Of a stretch of DNA of 64,000 nucleotides, positions 63,098-64,000 are shown piece by piece. Position 1 is the first letter of the stretch. The number at the start of each line of letters is the position of its first letter. The notes under the pieces were generated by a model. It was not told where the DNA came from. It was given only the letters and a program-made list of their open reading frames with translations, and searched no databases. Source of the DNA: Fragilaria crotonensis (Eukaryota; Bacillariophyta; Fragilariophyceae; Fragilariales; Fragilariaceae); contig JAKSYS010000131.1 in assembly GCA_022925895.1 (NCBI GenBank), positions 1 through 64,000 on the forward strand, given 5' to 3'. The translations under genes were made by a program, and so were the position numbers.

Positions 63098-64000
63098 ATG
63101 GAGAATCGCGGCAGTGTCGACGATGTGGATGACGTTGTCAAGGATTCGTCACGTGATGCCTTCCAGGAGGAGGATTTTGTTGGAGCATTTCCGTCCGAGT
63201 CGCCAAGCATGGCCATGTTGTCATCGACTCCGTCTGGTTCCTCTCCCTACGCTTCGTTACCGTCGCCATTAACGATAAAGGCTGATGATCGTGACGTTTC
63301 TAATGGTGGTAGTGTCAGTGGTACTAAAGAATTGGAACATGCACTACCGAGTGAACCAATGCCTTCAACCGAGCCTGAGATGGTAGACTCCTTGGAACGG
63401 CCTCCAGCAGGTTCTGCAAGTGTCACAGCAAACAATCATGACGTTGCGCCCGGAGCCTTTGCCGTCGTACCATCATCTCGAAATACTGCCACAAGTCCGA
63501 CATTACGGCCTCGCCTAAAACGTTTGTACGATTCCAAACGAGAATTGACGAATGAAGAATCCAAACAGGATGAGAGTATAGCAAACTGTGCATCCGCCGG
63601 AAGCGGTTTGCATGGTTTGGAAGCCCAACAGGATCCCGATGGAAACGAGGAGGGAGCGACGATAGTTGCTGCGGCCCAACTCGTCAGAACGAAATTGTAC
63701 CGACGTCAGTGGATTTTTGTCGGTCTTGCCTGCTATTTTATTGGCACGGCGGTTGTGATTATTGTACTCATCGTTCAACCACAATCTGCATCTAGTAGGC
63801 CGTCATTGACGTCTCCCACCCGGTCACCGACCTCCTTGACGCCGGAAGCAATTGCTTGCAACTTTCTTTCCATTTCAAATGTGACAAAGTGTCGATCGAC
63901 ATTTATGTTTGACTCTGATTTTGGCGACACAACGACTGGTTCCACCATTCCCAGTGAGATTGGACTCTTGACACAGTTGACGTCTTTGGATTTCTACGAC
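63098..64000 (+). CDS. LRR single-pass membrane protein F, open to the window edge
   Basis: ATG 63098 (MENRGSVDDVDDVVKDSSRD) and an unbroken frame of 301 codons to the last base. It has the fullest N-tail in the window: about 205 Ser/Glu/Pro-rich residues (SPSMAMLSSTPSGSSPYASL, HDVAPGAFAVVPSSRNTATS, KRELTNEESKQDE). RTKLYRRQW precedes the helix IFVGLACYFIGTAVVIIVLI. A short stalk (SPTRSPTSLTP) leads to the Cys cap ACNFLSISNVTKC and FDSDFGDTTTGSTIPSEIGL, the first LRR, cut by the edge. Basic residues before the helix predict N-in/C-out. It is the best candidate for a functional member here and shows what N-tail the other copies have lost. Confidence 0.85.
   Translation, partial: MENRGSVDDVDDVVKDSSRDAFQEEDFVGAFPSESPSMAMLSSTPSGSSPYASLPSPLTIKADDRDVSNGGSVSGTKELEHALPSEPMPSTEPEMVDSLERPPAGSASVTANNHDVAPGAFAVVPSSRNTATSPTLRPRLKRLYDSKRELTNEESKQDESIANCASAGSGLHGLEAQQDPDGNEEGATIVAAAQLVRTKLYRRQWIFVGLACYFIGTAVVIIVLIVQPQSASSRPSLTSPTRSPTSLTPEAIACNFLSISNVTKCRSTFMFDSDFGDTTTGSTIPSEIGLLTQLTSLDFYD

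Noticed and set aside
1-64000. tRNA, rRNA or snRNA genes.
   Set aside because: None recognised by eye on either strand; a covariance-model scan would be needed to exclude small ones.

Overview
The window looks like nuclear DNA of a stramenopile, most likely a pennate diatom. This is inferred from a tandem family of single-pass membrane proteins with plant-type 24-residue leucine-rich repeats (LRRs), from CoDi-like Ty1/copia sequence, and from LINE, Harbinger, hAT, Plavaka-like and Mutator-like (MULE) elements packed together, with short GT-AG introns where introns can be seen. No rRNA, tRNA or CRISPR array was recognised by eye.

The underlying host sequence is a tandem array of one LRR gene unit: a conserved distal flank, a proximal promoter block, the gene, and a conserved 3' flank. 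Copies lie at 4903-6290 (A, decayed), 38904-39185 (G, N-terminal fragment), 41330-42931 (B, open, with an internal 399-bp duplication), 52484-53945 (C, one frameshift), 57105-58513 (D, two frameshifts), about 60085-61155 (E, fragment, partial twin of G) and 63098 to the right edge (F, fully open). The model protein has a Ser-rich hydrophilic N-tail, KWYQRRW, a transmembrane helix, a Pro/Thr-rich stalk, a Cys cap, 2 to 10 LRRs, and a Cys-rich C-cap.

Roughly two thirds of the window is mobile DNA set into this array, often nested. 1-1435 is the 3' end of a LINE abutting a broken PIF/Harbinger element (about 1436-4100), followed by a 401-bp hAT MITE with an 8-bp target duplication (4116-4516). 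7394-21456 is a 5'-truncated minus-strand LINE (LINE1) that carries an 8.57-kb Plavaka-like DNA transposon (11477-20046) at a TA site; removing the transposon restores the LINE reading frame. A 24-bp inverted repeat at 22038-22061 and 38523-38546 suggests a MULE-type element of about 16.5 kb. It carries a spliced reading frame that joins a MULE transposase core to a JmjC dioxygenase domain (23626-24730) and a tandem repeat block. That block was entered by an apparently full-length, three-ORF LINE (LINE2, 24894-37093), itself entered by LINE3 (28180-31030). LINE4 (39701-41198) sits in the promoter region of LRR gene B, and a young Ty1/copia element (43111-50539), itself hit by LINE5 (45017-46372), sits in the 3' flank of B.

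LINE1 to LINE4 share a conserved 3' terminus that ends in sense-strand oligo(T), and all have 13-19 bp target duplications. The observations most worth following are the MULE-JmjC fusion with three intact introns, the multi-gene Plavaka-like element, the LINE family with a T tail and overlapping ORFs, the decayed LINE nested in a better-preserved one, and the variable LRR membrane protein array.
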